Source: Trametes villosa (lineage: Eukaryota; Basidiomycota; Agaricomycetes; Polyporales; Polyporaceae). From it: DNA of 64,000 nucleotides. The stretch covers positions 186,001-250,000 of the forward strand of contig PUDQ02000034.1 in NCBI GenBank assembly GCA_002964805.2. Reading direction: 5' to 3'. The translations under genes were made by a program, and so were the position numbers. The notes beneath the pieces are model-generated. The model did not search any database, had not been told where the DNA came from, and saw only the letters and a list, made by a program, of their open reading frames with translations. Below are positions 33,458 through 45,140 of the stretch, piece after piece; the first letter of the stretch is position 1, and every line of letters starts with the position of its first letter.

Positions 33458-36283
33458 TCACGTCCCCTCGCCAACCTCTGAGCCCGGATCCGAAGCGGTA
33501 AGCCCATCGTCCTCGGGTGCGACGTCAATATCCACGACGCTCCCCTCGCCGTCCTCGCCCTCCCCGTTGTGTTGGAAGCCCACGGCATGCAGCGGCACCT
33601 TCTCGTTGAACGACGCCGGCTCGCCCTGCACGCGCTCCCCCAGCTCGAGCCCGAGCTTCTCCCCTTCGTCGTCGTCCTCGTCGTCCTCGAGCGGCTCCTC
33701 AACGATCGCGCCCTGCTCGCGGATGACGTCCCACGTCTGGTCCGCGACGACGAGGTTCTGGCCCTGGCTGATCGCTTTGACGATCTGGCCCTCGTGGTGC
33801 GCGTGCAGCGTGCGCCGGAGGGAGCGGGTCACGAATGTGGAGAGGATGCGGAGGGGCCATTCGGGTGGGATCATGGAGATGACCTGGGCGAGTGTATGAG
33901 CAGGTACGAGAGGCGAACGGTAGATGGAGGGACTCACGTCCACAACATCAAGGTTCATAGCTTGCGAGTTGAGCAGCTGCGCCGTCCGATCCGCAGTCGC
34001 CTCCCTACCAAGCCCACCCACATCAGCCTCCACGCGCAACACCCTCGCCAAACACAAAAAGGACATACCCGCCGCTCATGTACACCTCCAGCAGAATCAT
34101 CACCAGATCCTTCTTCACCTCCTCGTCCACCGTCTTCACCCTCCGCACGGGCACCGCGCCCGGGCGCGCGAGCGGCGTGACGAGCGCGGCCCACGGCTGC
34201 AGGCCCGCGCGCTCGCCGACGGCCTGCGCGGTCTTCGCGGGGACGACCTCGCCGCCGAGCGTGCAGTACGCCTCCGCGGAGGTCGCGTCGTTCACGTCGT
34301 GCACGAGGATGGAAAGCGCGGAGCGGTGGTTGCCGAGCTGCACAACGACAGGCGGAGTATTAGAATAAAGGGCGCAAAGGGGAAGGTGGGGGGAGGACTG
34401 ACCTTGCCCTCGAGGATAGCGAGCTCGAGCTTCAGGAGTTTCGCGTGCGGGGATAGCCGTGCGTGGATCGTTTCAGGGTCGTAGAGGGTCGAGCCTTGGA
34501 GGAAGAGCACCGTCTTCAGGCGAACACGCTTTGACTCGGAGTCGGGTGTCGTTGAGGCGAAGTAGGAGAAGAAGGGGGTGTCAGAGCGTCCGGAGGCATA
34601 TGATGACGCTATAACCCGTCAGTACGGGCTCGAAACGTCAATAAACTACAGTGAAATGCTACCTTTCGCCCTCCATAGTTTCGCGGTTGTCTCGTCGGCG
34701 AGACACGACAGCAGTTGGTCTGAGTATGTCGTCGCTAGTTGGGTATGAAGCTCGGGGTCCTATCGGGTTGGATTAGTGTCCTGCTACGTATAACTGGAGC
34801 GACGCAGGCGTACCGTGCTTCGCCTATGGATGACGAGATGTTCAAGAAGCTGGGCGCCCGCCTCTGGGTTGGCTTCCCGGATCTCCTGTAGCAGCACACG
34901 ATCGTCTTCTGCTCGGCGCTTCGCAGGCATGGTCGACATGAGAAGCTAGCAAGAGGTCAGTAGAGCGTAACCAGTAGGCCCTTGGGTACGCACTTTGAGT
35001 GCTCGCTCCGAATCGTTCTTGACCAGCCACGGCATCCACTGTTGAATGAGCACGCGATCCTTCTTGTCACTCAGCAAGTCGAATATGCGTGAAAGTGGGT
35101 CGGATATGTCGGGATCCTTCCACAGCCCTTCGGTAAGTCTGGAGGCTGTTAGCGAGATACCAGCAGGAATAATGCGCGAACTCACTTTCGCCATGTTTCT
35201 AACAGCTTCGCGTCGTCGTTCCGCTGCTGATACAGCTTGCATAGCGCGTTGATGTGTCGGGACTCGACTAGCGTCGCCTCGATCTCGGAGAGTACGATAG
35301 CATTTGGCTGGTCGATCAGAGCATATAGCTCGGGCAGCTTTCCGGTATTGACATGAAGTTTCGCCAGGACCGTGTCAATGACCTAGCGTATGGTCAGCAA
35401 CAAACGGGGCGCATGTAGCGCCTGGGAGTATACCATGCGGATAGCCTGCAGCTGCGGCGTTGCAGCTTCGACCGCAGCCTTCCGTCTCCATTTGCGCAAG
35501 TACGACTCCAGCATGTCGCGGGCGGTCATGCTCAGGATATTCCTCAACTCGACGGCGGGCGGTGCTTCGCGCGTGTTCGGCTCGAGGTGCGGCGAGTAGT
35601 TCCTGACTAGGTTTGCGGCAACTAGTCAGTCCCGAAGGGAGATGACGGGCGAGGTGTGCAGCGGTGGGGAAACATAAGTCAATAGAGGGTGAATGGGGAG
35701 GGCTGCGAGACAGAGCAGGCCGCGTGCGCCGTGCGGCGCGGCGCACGCGGGGAAACATATGGCACAAATGCTACACGAATCAAGGCGCGACGGAGGGAGA
35801 ACTCACTTATGTCGTCCACGGACTCCTCGGGGGGCATGTGCTCTGCGACGCCCGCCATGACATCCACGGACTCGTCATCCCGGAAGAGGTCTCCGCGCAG
35901 CTCGGGGTAGTAGCTCACGAGGACGCGCGGGTCGAGTTCGCCTTCGTATAGTCGGTTTCCCGCGTCTTCGAACAGCGTCTCCTGAAAGCACTGGAATCCC
36001 AGCCTTTGGTTGACGTAGCGTAGTTCATCAAGCTACGAGTACGTTCAGTACGAGAGAAGTCAAGGCCAGCGCTGCATCTCACATCATGTCTGTCCACATT
36101 GAGCATAGACTGTAGCTTCTTCCGGTGCTGTTCCGCCAGATCTGTGACATCCTCGAGTCTGTGTGCCTCCAGTAGCGCGTCTGCTTGCGAGATGAGGGTC
36201 GAGGGAAGTAATGCTTGTACCGCGTCAGGCGCGAGAACCAGGACGTTCGCCCGAGGGAAATTAGGGTATTGTATGGTAGCCAT
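33458..36283 (-). CDS. Vps39/TGFBRAP1-type tethering protein, C-terminal half only
   Basis: Eleven exons on the minus strand (36283-36083, 36032-35807, 35606-35434, 35382-35186, 35138-34994, 34945-34814, 34759-34663, 34608-34403, 34337-34069, 34004-33938, 33883-33458) give 712 aa. Vps39-domain-1-like and domain-2-like alpha-solenoid sequence is evident: SQADALLEAHRLEDVTDLAEQ, VLVSYYPELRGDLF, LAKLHVNTGKLPELYALI, TVLFLQGSTLYDPE and the C-terminal NSQAMNLDVVDVISMIPPEW joined across intron 10. The family tethers endosomes and vacuoles in HOPS/CORVET-like complexes and normally starts with a CNH beta-propeller. Here that part is missing, and the protein starts at MATIQYPNFPRAN, where the linker after CNH normally ends. 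The CNH half is the divergent gene 560 bp away. Intron 2 (200 nt) is four times the usual size. Confidence 0.78.
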
Positions 36284-36466
36284 TAGTAGCGCACCCAAGG
36301 GTAGCACCGGCCAGAGAGACGCAGGAGGGTCCGAGCACGACGCTCGCGAGGAGCAGTGCGGATGGAGGAGGAGGAGGTCGAGGTCGAGGTCTAAGTCGAG
36401 GGACGCACGCCAGGCGCCTACCCTGGTACCCATAATTAACGCCGCGGCGAGGCACGGGTGCGGTCG

Positions 36467-36480
36467 ATCTAATCTTATCT
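36467..36480 (+). promoter_or_regulatory. 14-bp GATA-containing motif, copy 2
   Basis: Exact copy of ATCTAATCTTATCT in the spacer between the divergent Vps39-half and CNH-half genes. As at 16315, a CTCAC and then AAGCGCCCAT follow downstream (about 36481-36511), so the resemblance extends beyond the 14-mer. A GGTCGA microsatellite-like run lies at about 36375-36402. Confidence 0.5.
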
Positions 36481-36845
36481 CCTCACGCGCTGCAAGTTGG
36501 AAGCGCCCATAATGCCCACCTCTTCCTCCGAACCACCATCTCCGGACTCCCAACTCTTTCGTCGGGGAATTGAGAGTCTCCTCGGTTAATATCAGCGCAC
36601 AAGAAACACAAGAGTCAAACGAGGATCTACTTTGAAGCTAACAGAACGCCAAACATCAACGGACACTCGGGCAAGCTCAGCTAGTGGCTCATCGCTATAC
36701 TAGGACTGTGGGTGGTACTTTCACGAACACGCTACACTGAGGTATACTTTGCCTGAATTCTCTTGAAGCCCTGGAAATTTGACTAAATACTCTAGACTGT
36801 AGTGCTTATACGGGCCACTCCCGCGTGCTAGCTGTCGTCCCAGCC

Positions 36846-38328
36846 ATGACATACGCGCCGCAGCGACCAGTCGACGTTCCTCCATACCAGTTGCAGCCTT
36901 TGGTCTCTGGCTTCGCCGAGACACTCAGTCGTATGTACGATGACCATGTATGAGCGACGCTCGTATAGCTGGTTATTTTCTAGGCGCTGCAGGGCATCCT
37001 GTGACTGTACAGTGCGCCCAAGCAATCGGTAGGCTTCGCGCGCTCTCTCCTAGATGTTCGATGACCCTGCAATACACCTAGGTTCTGAAATCTATGTTGG
37101 CTGCTCCAATGGAGAGCTTCTTCGGTTTGCACTGCAAGGCAATGCTCCAGATACCGTGCGTATTACAGCGCGCGTCGTGAATTAACTGCTTACATACATA
37201 TGACGCAGACTGACGCGTATACCCTGCTGTCGCGACAATCGGTACCAAATGAGAAACCGATAGACGAGATTGTCCTAGCTCCGAGTATCTCCCGGGCTTT
37301 AGTCCTCTCTGGTAGGTCGCTTTCATTAAGCCCGAGTACAGCATGTCTGACCGTTTCCGTCCAAGCGCAGATCGCCAAATACACTTCTACACGCTTCCGG
37401 CGTTGGACATGGTTCCCCTGAACGTAATCAAGCCTATTCGGAACGTCGTCGCCTTTGCCGTAGACGAGCTGCACCTGAAACGCCCACCACAATATGCGAA
37501 TGACATCCCCGTCCCCGTCGAGCCCATTGAGTTCTGCGTAGTCAAGCGAAGTGCAATATCGCTGTACAGCCTGCGAGAGAGGCTGTTCTTCCAGAAGGTC
37601 CTTTTTTCCCAAGACGCTCCCAGTCTCCCACTTATCGTCGCACTGCACAGGAGATCCCCCTTCCTTCTGGAGGAGTGCACGCCCGGCGGACTGGCAAGTA
37701 CCTATGCGTGGCGGACCGAGAAAACTACAACGTGATCGACCTCGTGCAAGCATCGCTCGTCCCCCTGCTGCCCATCTCCCAAGCAATGGACTCAACCGTC
37801 GCTGTGAAGCCCTCAATCACGGTCATCAGCGAGAACGAGTTCCTCATCCTCTCGTGGACCGGCGCGAGCACCATCGGCGTCTTCATCACCGGCGAGGGTG
37901 ACCCCGTGCGTGGGACGCTCGAGTGGCCGAGCCACCCCGAGGCTGTGTGTGAGTGCTTCTCCCCTGCCCCGCCCCCAACCCGAATTTGATCGAACGCGCG
38001 CGATAATGCGATATCGGAACCAGCGCTGGACTACCCATACGTCACGACGCTGCTGCCGAACAACACGATCGAAATCCACAGCATCGAGTCGCAGAGCATC
38101 GTCCAGGTCATCTCCGCACCGCCGGAGGGCCCGGGCCCGCTCGCGGGCGCGCGCAAGGCGCTCATCGCAAGCATGAACGGGTTCTTCATCCCCAGCACGC
38201 AGCGCACGGAGAAGCTACGCCCGACCCCCGTCAAGCTGGTCCGAGGGCGCGGCGCGGCGAAGGTGGACGCTAGCGCGAAGGAGGACGAAAGCAGCACGGA
38301 CGATGTGCCTGATATCCCCGCCTTGTAG
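36846..38328 (+). CDS. CNH-domain protein, N-terminal half of a Vps39/TGFBRAP1-type tether
   Basis: Seven exons (36846-36930, 36984-37028, 37082-37155, 37209-37311, 37371-37597, 37651-37948, 38024-38328) give 378 aa. The CNH (citron homology) beta-propeller is clear: CAQAIGSEIYVGCSNGELLRF (split across exons 2 and 3), PNEKPIDEIVLAPSISRALVLS, DRQIHFYTLPALD, PIEFCVVKRSAISLYSLRERLFFQK, KYLCVADRENYNVIDL and LDYPYVTTLLPNNTIEIHS. Members of this family continue into Vps39 domains; here a stop follows a short acidic tail (KEDESSTDDVPDIPAL). The missing continuation is the divergent gene to the left. Splice phases are all consistent, so this half is not obviously decayed. Whether it works alone or pairs in trans with the other half is not known. 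Confidence 0.8.
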
Positions 38329-39235
38329 CTTCCCTCGGTATTCCGGTTGTGACTGGAAATGGATGTGCTTGTTCCACGCTCACTAACCGGTGTGCATCAT
38401 CAGATACCTTGCTTCTGTGGTAGTCGCCGGCCGGACGCCTTCGCGCGCTCATCGCCTTCTGAACGTCCCCCAGCTTTTTTCAAGACGTCGGCCTAGATGA
38501 AACGACTGGTCATTCACATGTCGCACTGCTGTCCTGCGAGCATCAAGGAAGCAAGAAGCCACTCATTCGCCCCCAGAGGGCGCGCCTTCGCCGAAAATGG
38601 TCCGCAATGGGCTTGGTGGCGCTGCATCAAGTGGTCGCGCTTCCCCAGCGCTCGCTCCCGCTGTTGTTCTCGCCCGCCCTCTTGTCTCGCGCTGCTACGA
38701 GCCTCCTTCGCGCGTATTGTTCTCCGCGCACGGTCACTATGTTTCTCTGTGGGTCCACCGTGCTCGTGGAGACAGGCACTGTCTCGCGTGGGCGGGGTCG
38801 CGCACACACAGCGGCCGCAAGCATCCCGATCCGGCATTCCAGGAGCGATACTTCGTTCCCGCAAAACAAAAGCGCGCCCTATCGTGTGTACTACGCGAGG
38901 ATGCTCATAAAACTGCGCCGACCGACGCTGGATGGCCTCAAACTCTGCCCCCAGCTCGCCCTGTTGACCAGGACACCCGCGGCGTGCCGCCTAATCTATG
39001 CTACAGACTCCTTGCTAACGTACAGCGTACAGGACCATCGCCCTTAATACCTCCGCACATCTCAAACCTTAGACATGGCCAGAGGAAGAAGGTGCGCCTT
39101 ATGTCCCCCACGCGTCCTCCGCATGTCTGAACACGTACTCGATCTCAATGCAGCAGCGCCCCGAGCCCCCCGTCCCCGCGCGAGCGGCCCCTGCCGTTCC
39201 CTCCCACCCGCAGAAGCACGCCTCGCCCCATCCCG
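38329..39235. other. Spacer between the CNH gene and the DUF6699 fusion gene
   Basis: About 900 bp without a recognised gene; frames on both strands overlap. If the tethering gene was split by an inversion, the right breakpoint should lie in this interval. Confidence 0.4.
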
Positions 39236-42129
39236 TTGACGCTGCACTTCCCGGACGGCAGCATCCACGAGGTCCACGTCCCCGCAGGCTCCTCGGCCGC
39301 TGATCAAGGCGGTGCGCGTGCGGGGGCGGGCGCAGGCACACGAATCGATAACGCGCGTGACGCGCACGGGCACGCGCATTCACAGGGACACGCGTCCGCC
39401 CACTATGCTACAGCCCCCGCGCAGGATCGCTCTAATGCCCGCACGGAAGCGCTTGCGGATGCGCGTACCCGCCTGCATTCCACCCTACAGTCCATGAGCA
39501 ACGAGCACACCCACCCCCAAGGCTGCCGGGGGCACGCGTCCGCCGACTGTGCTGCAGCCTCCGCGCAGGATCACCCTACTGCCCACGCAGAGGCGCTTGC
39601 GCTTGCGCGTGCGCGCCTGCATTCCGTCCAACAGCCCATGGGCAGCAGCACCGGCATCCCAGCAGGACTCAACTCAGGGCCCAGGGAGGAGGCGCAACCT
39701 CAGCCTCAAGCAGGGCCGAGCGCGCCTGCGCCCACACGCCCGAATATATATGGTGCCGCGGGGTTCGGCTTTCACCACGAGCCGCTGCACCGTGTGGCGA
39801 CCCCGCCCGAGGGTATCTTACGCGGAGGTGCGTCTTCGGGCTGTATGCGCGTGCCTGCCCATGTACTCATCCCGAGTTCTTCTCCTTCAGGGAGTGCTGC
39901 GCGAGCGCGTCGTGACACTGCGGGCGATCGGCCGCCCGCGGCGGACTCCGGGGACGAGGGATACAGATCTGCTGGTGCTCATTCTTGCATAGTGCCCCCA
40001 CTGCATACCAGGGATCTCCCTAACACTTCATGTTTGACAGCGACTGCGAGCACTCCAGCGCGAGAGAGGCATCACAGAATACGGGGGTCCCCGCCACAGA
40101 CGTACCCAGCCATCCGCCGTCCGCGGTCGAGCCGTTCGCGTTCTCCGCCCAGAAGACGACATCATGATGCAGCCTCGGAGCGCCCTCGCGAGCAGCCGGA
40201 GCAGTCCACCTCCGTTGGGCAGCGGGAGGCAGAGCGAGAGCAAGCATCTGAACAGGTGGACGTCGTTATGAGCGACTGCCCGCTGTGCTCGATGGCACAG
40301 TGCCACCTCGTGACCTGCCCATTGCTTCAACTGGATGTTGCGCAGTTCGTCCCGCTTCCGGAGAGCTCGTCCTCTTCAAGCCACCGCCGCAGCTCTAGGG
40401 AGTCTCCTTCGGGGCGAGGTCGCCACAGTATGTGGCATGTAGCCATCCTCTCGGCTTAGTCTAACGTGATACGCCTCTCAGCGACTAGTTCTGGGGACGG
40501 TTCGCGCCGGGAAGACTCGTCGAACTACCCGTCCCCGTCTCCGATAGCGACGGATGAAACAGACGACGTAGGCGTGCTAGTTCTCCCAGAGCTTGCTCTC
40601 CGCTGATCAAAGGAATCCCTTAGTGGACGGGTCGGGCTTCCCATGGCTCGCGGGGGGCACCCACACTGCCAACGGGATCATACCCCGGCTCTACGCATCC
40701 AACGCTAGAGCGGCAGCGTAACCCGCTGCCCCGCCCCCCGCGCCATTATAATCCCGCCTATGCTCCGCCTGTACCTCTTCCTCCTCCACCTCCTCAGCCC
40801 CAGGCCCGCCCCCTGCCTGCCGGCACGCCCGCGTTCCCGCAACCGCGGACTGAGGACGCCAGGGGCCATCGGCCAGTGATACCTCCGGGGTGGTTCGACG
40901 ACGGCGACACCTTGCCCAGCCCTCCACCATCCCCGCCGCGGCGCGCCCGACGTCGAAGCGCGGAACCAGACAGATATCCCGCAGTGCCTGCCAACGCGGG
41001 CTATTATGTACCTCAACACCCTTACTACGCTCAACACCTGCCCCAAGGGTATCCACAGGCAGCCCCTCGTGTGGACCCGCAGTGGCCTTTCCAGTTCATC
41101 TACGATCCTCGTCGGCCAGCATTCCAGCCGCAGCCCGCGGCGCCCCCGGCACCTCCGCCTCTTCCCCCTCCGTCCACACAGTGGCGCACAAGCTACTTGC
41201 CACCAGGCGTTCTCCCGTATTACCCCTATGCACCCGCCGCACCTGCCTATGTCCCCGCTGCAGGACAAGGCACATACCCTGCCGCGCTGCCCGATACACA
41301 TATCGGAGCAGCGGCAGCCTTACGCATGGGTGCAACGCTGCCTTACCCCGTCGCCCAGCCAGTTGGATATGTGCCTCCACCACGCCATCCCCCCGATCAC
41401 TCTTTGCCGCTGCTGACGCCTATAGTCTCCAGCGGCCGACGCAACGACATCCTGCTGTCCGATGCGATGGCATACGTCCCCGCGCGCTCCCTCTCACAGC
41501 AGTACACACCTGCGGCGGGGTCGTCCATGGTCCTCGTCCCCGCCGCCTCGCTCCCCCTGTCTCCATTCCGCGGCCCCCAACCACACTACGCGCTCATCCC
41601 GAACCCCGAGCGGCCGGATGTGCCAGTGCTCCGGTGGGACGTGCGCACGCTGCCCGCGCTCGCGCAGCGCGTCACGCCCAACAGCGACATCGTGCCCTTC
41701 CGCGGCATGCTCAACGACGCGCTCACGGACCCCGAGGTGCGCGAGGTGCAGGTCGCGTACACCGTCGCGGGCGGGCTCGTGAACTACTTCGGCCCAATCC
41801 ACATCCGCCAGAACCGCACGGTCACCGTCGGGGACGCGCTAAACGCGATCTACAACTTCTTCCAGGCGCCGCTGCGCGAGGACCAGGCGGCGGTGATCCG
41901 CCGTGCGAGCGCGGTGGTCTGGCAGACGTGTGTGGACGCGTTCAGGCGGCGCTGCCGTGAGGCACCTATCCCCGATGCGACGTGGCGGGAGGGCATGAAG
42001 CGCGTCGACTGCCTGGGGGAGAAGGTGAAGTACTGGGGCGCGTGGGTCACCCACAACGTCCCAGAGCGGACCTGGCAGATCAACCTGGGGCTCGCTGCGC
42101 CGTCGGAGCTGGCCCCATACTGCCGCTGA
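39236..42129 (+). CDS. Large Pro/Ala/Ser-rich protein with C-terminal DUF6699 domain
   Basis: Exons 39236-40427, 40482-40567 and 40624-42129 splice in phase (introns 54 and 56 nt), for up to about 927 codons. The 5' end is unresolved: the open frame has no ATG before 39494, so the true start may be there (about 841 aa) or on an undetected upstream exon. The N-terminal part has two tandem copies of a GHAS...ARTRLHS...QSM/QPM unit (about 40 aa, DNA period near 145 nt). It then has Arg/Ser-rich stretches and a Cys/His cluster CPLCSMAQCHLVTC that could bind a metal. Exon 3 is Pro/Tyr-rich and ends in a DUF6699 domain (VLRWDVRTLP, VTVGDALNAIYNFF, WREGMKRVDCLGEK). Function unknown; a relative of the 19-kb DUF6699 gene. 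Confidence 0.65.
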
Positions 42130-42589
42130 ACCTGTGACCCTCGCACGAATACTGCAGGGTCAGAGGTTTCGTGCACTTGGGTGCAAGTGCTGTTTTGCCA
42201 ACTGGCAAGGACACTATGGATTTGCTATTACTGTGTGTTCCGGCTTTCTGTCTCTGAACGGCTTTGATGTCCTCCTCGATGACTGCTTTTTGACGCACTG
42301 TATCATGCTTTGACGATCCCGATATCGCGACGAACTGTATTTCTGTGACGCTTTCCTGTATACTACGATCCGACGAACCTGACGAATGTACGACGTTACG
42401 CATACGCATAAACACGAAGGCCGCGCTCGCCGGAACGAAAAACGCATCGAGACATTGAGGGAGATGCGACGAACCCTATAGTACATAGCCGCAGAGAAGC
42501 ACAGAGAGATATAGTACAACAAACCAAACCCGAAAGGTATCTTACATCCTTACACCTTGCCTCCACCAACCCCCACCCATCATCCGCGT

Positions 42590-44890
42590 TCACGGCGACC
42601 CTCGATGCTGCTCCGGGACGGGCACCCTGTCCGCCCAGCGCATCTGGAAGCCCTCGAGGCTGCCGACAGAGCCGAGCCGCTGAAGGCTCGTGCGGCTGCT
42701 CGAGCGCGAGCGGTGCGAGAACGAGCCGGAGGAGCGGTACGAGTCGTTCGAGGACGTCGAGGACGCGCGCCGGTGCCGCTGCATGCGCGTCGGGTCGACC
42801 CCCGGCACGTTCGCTATGCGCGCGAACAGGGAGAGCACTGCGAGTGGGAAGAGCGGGTGTTAGGGGAGATGTAAGGATAAGAGGAAGAGGAAGGGGGAGA
42901 GGGAGAGGGAGGGAGAGGAGAGGCGGGGACGTACCGTCGACTACTGAGACGATCCCGCAGAGGTTCGTGGGTGCCATGGAGCTGAAAGAGGGAGAGCTCG
43001 ACATGGGCGACTCCTCGGTGACGAAGACGCGATGTGCGCTGGCTGATGACGAGAGACGCGTAAGCGGATAGCTGTGTGACAGAAATCCTAACTACTCACT
43101 AGCTAGCAGCTTCTCCATCGTATAGAAGAGCGTGTTATTGGGAGAGACACTATAGACTGCCAGGAGAATGAGCGCGCCATCCGTTTGGCGGCATGCGTCC
43201 GGACTCACCTGGAAATTTGTCAACCCCATCGGTAGACCCGTCTGGCTCCTGCAAGCCTGGATGAGAACAGCCCACAGTTCACACGGATGCATGCTTACCT
43301 TGATACGCGTGATGAACTGCTTCAGCGGGGACGTAAGGATCTGGTTGCTTTGCTCGGGCACAACGACCTTATATATACGCTCAATCCACGCACGCGACGT
43401 AAAACAGCGTCGCCTCTCACCTTCCCTATGTCCGTCACGCTCACGGCGCTGAGGAGGCCGCCGCTCTCGTCATCCACGATGGCGACGCTGCTGACGCCCT
43501 CGTCGCTCATGAGCCGCATGGCGTCCAGCACGCTGTCGCTCGCCTTCGTGGCGATTACTGAGAGATACAGGTACAGCGAGGGGAGCGCGAGGGATGCGAG
43601 GGGGACGGAGAGGTATTTGAGGAGCGTGGGCGTCTTCTTCGCGTAGTCGGTGAGCCAGGAGAGGAGGCCGCGGTCGGAGACCATCCCCAGGTACTCCGAG
43701 GATGAGGAGGGCGCTTGGATTAGTACTGTGGGCATGGATTAGTTCGGTCTCCACCTTGCCCAGACCAGCAAACTCACCCCGATGTGCGCCGCGGGAAAAG
43801 ATCGTGAGGAGGGAGACGACGTTGGCATCATGGGGGAGAACTTCAAGCGGATTCTTCTCAGATAGATCTGTAACAGACTAGGTTAACGAAGAAGGCGCGT
43901 CCAGGGATATACCACGTACTGCTGACCAGGTGCGCGGGGACTTTGCCTTCTCTCGCGGCTTTCAGGATTTCTTGCACGCGGGGTTTCTCGCGGAGTTCGT
44001 CCACACCTATCTTATGCCTCGTCGCTGCCAAGGTGAGGAACGCGTTCACGTCCGCGAACTGTAAACAGATGCGTTGGTTCTGGTAACACCAGCATATATG
44101 CGGCCGGTACGCACGTCAAAGAGCCCGTAGAAGGGTAGTGGTTGAGGTGATCGTCCTTGTGGCGTCTTCACAGCCAAGCATAAGAGGTCCTTCGATAGCA
44201 AGACCTACAGTAGCGGAACTCTTAGCCATCATCGCAACAATGTGTCTGGGCGAATATGAATGAACGAATGCTGCAACACGATCGGAATAGCACCCCGACT
44301 GCTCTTACTCGTCCACTACGCAGTCATAGGTGGTAATACACGGTTCGGGTGAGCTCCTCGAGACCGTGTAGGTTCCGTTACGCTTTACGCGACCCGGATG
44401 ACCAACAAACTCCGAAGTCGGGGAGACACGATCCTGATGGGCTTGGACGTTCGTGGACATACTGTCCGTGTCGTACTGCAACCCGGGCATAGGCATACCC
44501 ATGTAACCTAGCGCAAGCCCCATTTCACGTTTTGGCATCCGTGAATACTCTCGGAGGGTACTGCGTATACCTCCGGAGCGCCCGAAATCCTCCGGGCCCG
44601 GGAATGAATGACACTGAGGACAGCCATCCGGCCAGCACAGTGCACTCACCTCGCATGCTTCCTCCACGCTAGTTTCTGCATCGACCGCTACGACAGGCGA
44701 GTCGATGACATCTGGTGTCCGAATGTCAGCACAACAATCACGGGGCCGGCACAGATTTGCGCGCACCCTGAGCGAGGACGCGTTTCCACGCAGAGAGCCA
44801 TTCCTCCGACTCTGCACTGGGTGTTGCCGAGAAGACGAGCGGGGATTCGCTCCGCGTGCTCGACACGGAGAGCCTCTTTCTCATCGACAT
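42590..44890 (-). CDS. Sds23/Moc1-type CBS-domain protein
   Basis: Eleven exons (44890-44767, 44711-44650, 44204-44115, 44058-43920, 43867-43778, 43725-43421, 43340-43299, 43248-43209, 43156-43100, 43042-42935, 42837-42590) give 434 aa. CBS motifs read in order: DVIDSPVVAVDAETSVEEACE, LCLAVK, PFYGLFDFADVNAFLTLAA, GMVSDRGLLSWL, SDEGVSSVAIVDD, VYSVSPNNTLFYTMEKLLA and NLCGIVSVVDV. The tail is Ser/Arg-rich with many possible phosphosites. In yeasts this family inhibits PP2A-type phosphatases and links nutrient state to mitotic entry. Intron 2 (44649-44205, 445 nt) is about eight times the local norm and splits the first CBS motif. Several exons are very short (40 and 42 nt). The start is a double ATG (MSM). 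Confidence 0.82.
44205..44649 (-). other. Oversized intron 2 of Sds23
   Basis: GTGAGT donor and CTGTAG acceptor bracket 445 nt. The sequence stays open, in frame with exon 2, for about 115 codons (to 44305). Retention would therefore yield a truncated protein with a long foreign tail rather than an immediate stop. It contains a short inverted motif (CTCCGGAGG...CCTCCGAG at about 44555-44582). It may be an insertion into an ordinary short intron. Confidence 0.55.
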
Positions 44891-45126
44891 GGTCGCTCCG
44901 CACGTCTGTTGAAGTTGCTGTGCGCCACCGTGATCGTCCGGGTTGTCTGGATGCTATTCCGGTACCACAGTCTTTTTGTGAGACTTTTCTGTCGTTCCGG
45001 TGTCGAAGGGCGAGAAAATGGGAAGATGGGGGCGAGGAGGAGGGCGAGGAAGGTTGTCGTTGCACGCCAAGAGGCGACACGCCGCTCGTGCCGCCGTCGG
45101 TGCACGAAACGTAAATGAAGTGCTAT

Positions 45127-45140
45127 AGATAAGATTAGAT
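45127..45140 (-). promoter_or_regulatory. 14-bp GATA-containing motif, copy 3
   Basis: AGATAAGATTAGAT on the + strand, the exact reverse complement of copies 1 and 2. It lies about 240 bp upstream of the Sds23 start codon (minus strand), in the orientation that matches its position relative to the cystathionine gamma-synthase and Vps39-half starts less clearly than the Rab GAP and CNH starts. Confidence 0.5.

Noticed and set aside
36260..36275. Single TTAGGG-like hexamer as a telomere trace
   Set aside because: Only one unit occurs; no array, so it gives no support for a subtelomeric position.
44305..44560. Frame ending in DCVVDE considered as a mating pheromone precursor
   Set aside because: It does not end in a CaaX box and lies inside the Sds23 intron, open in frame with the upstream exon.
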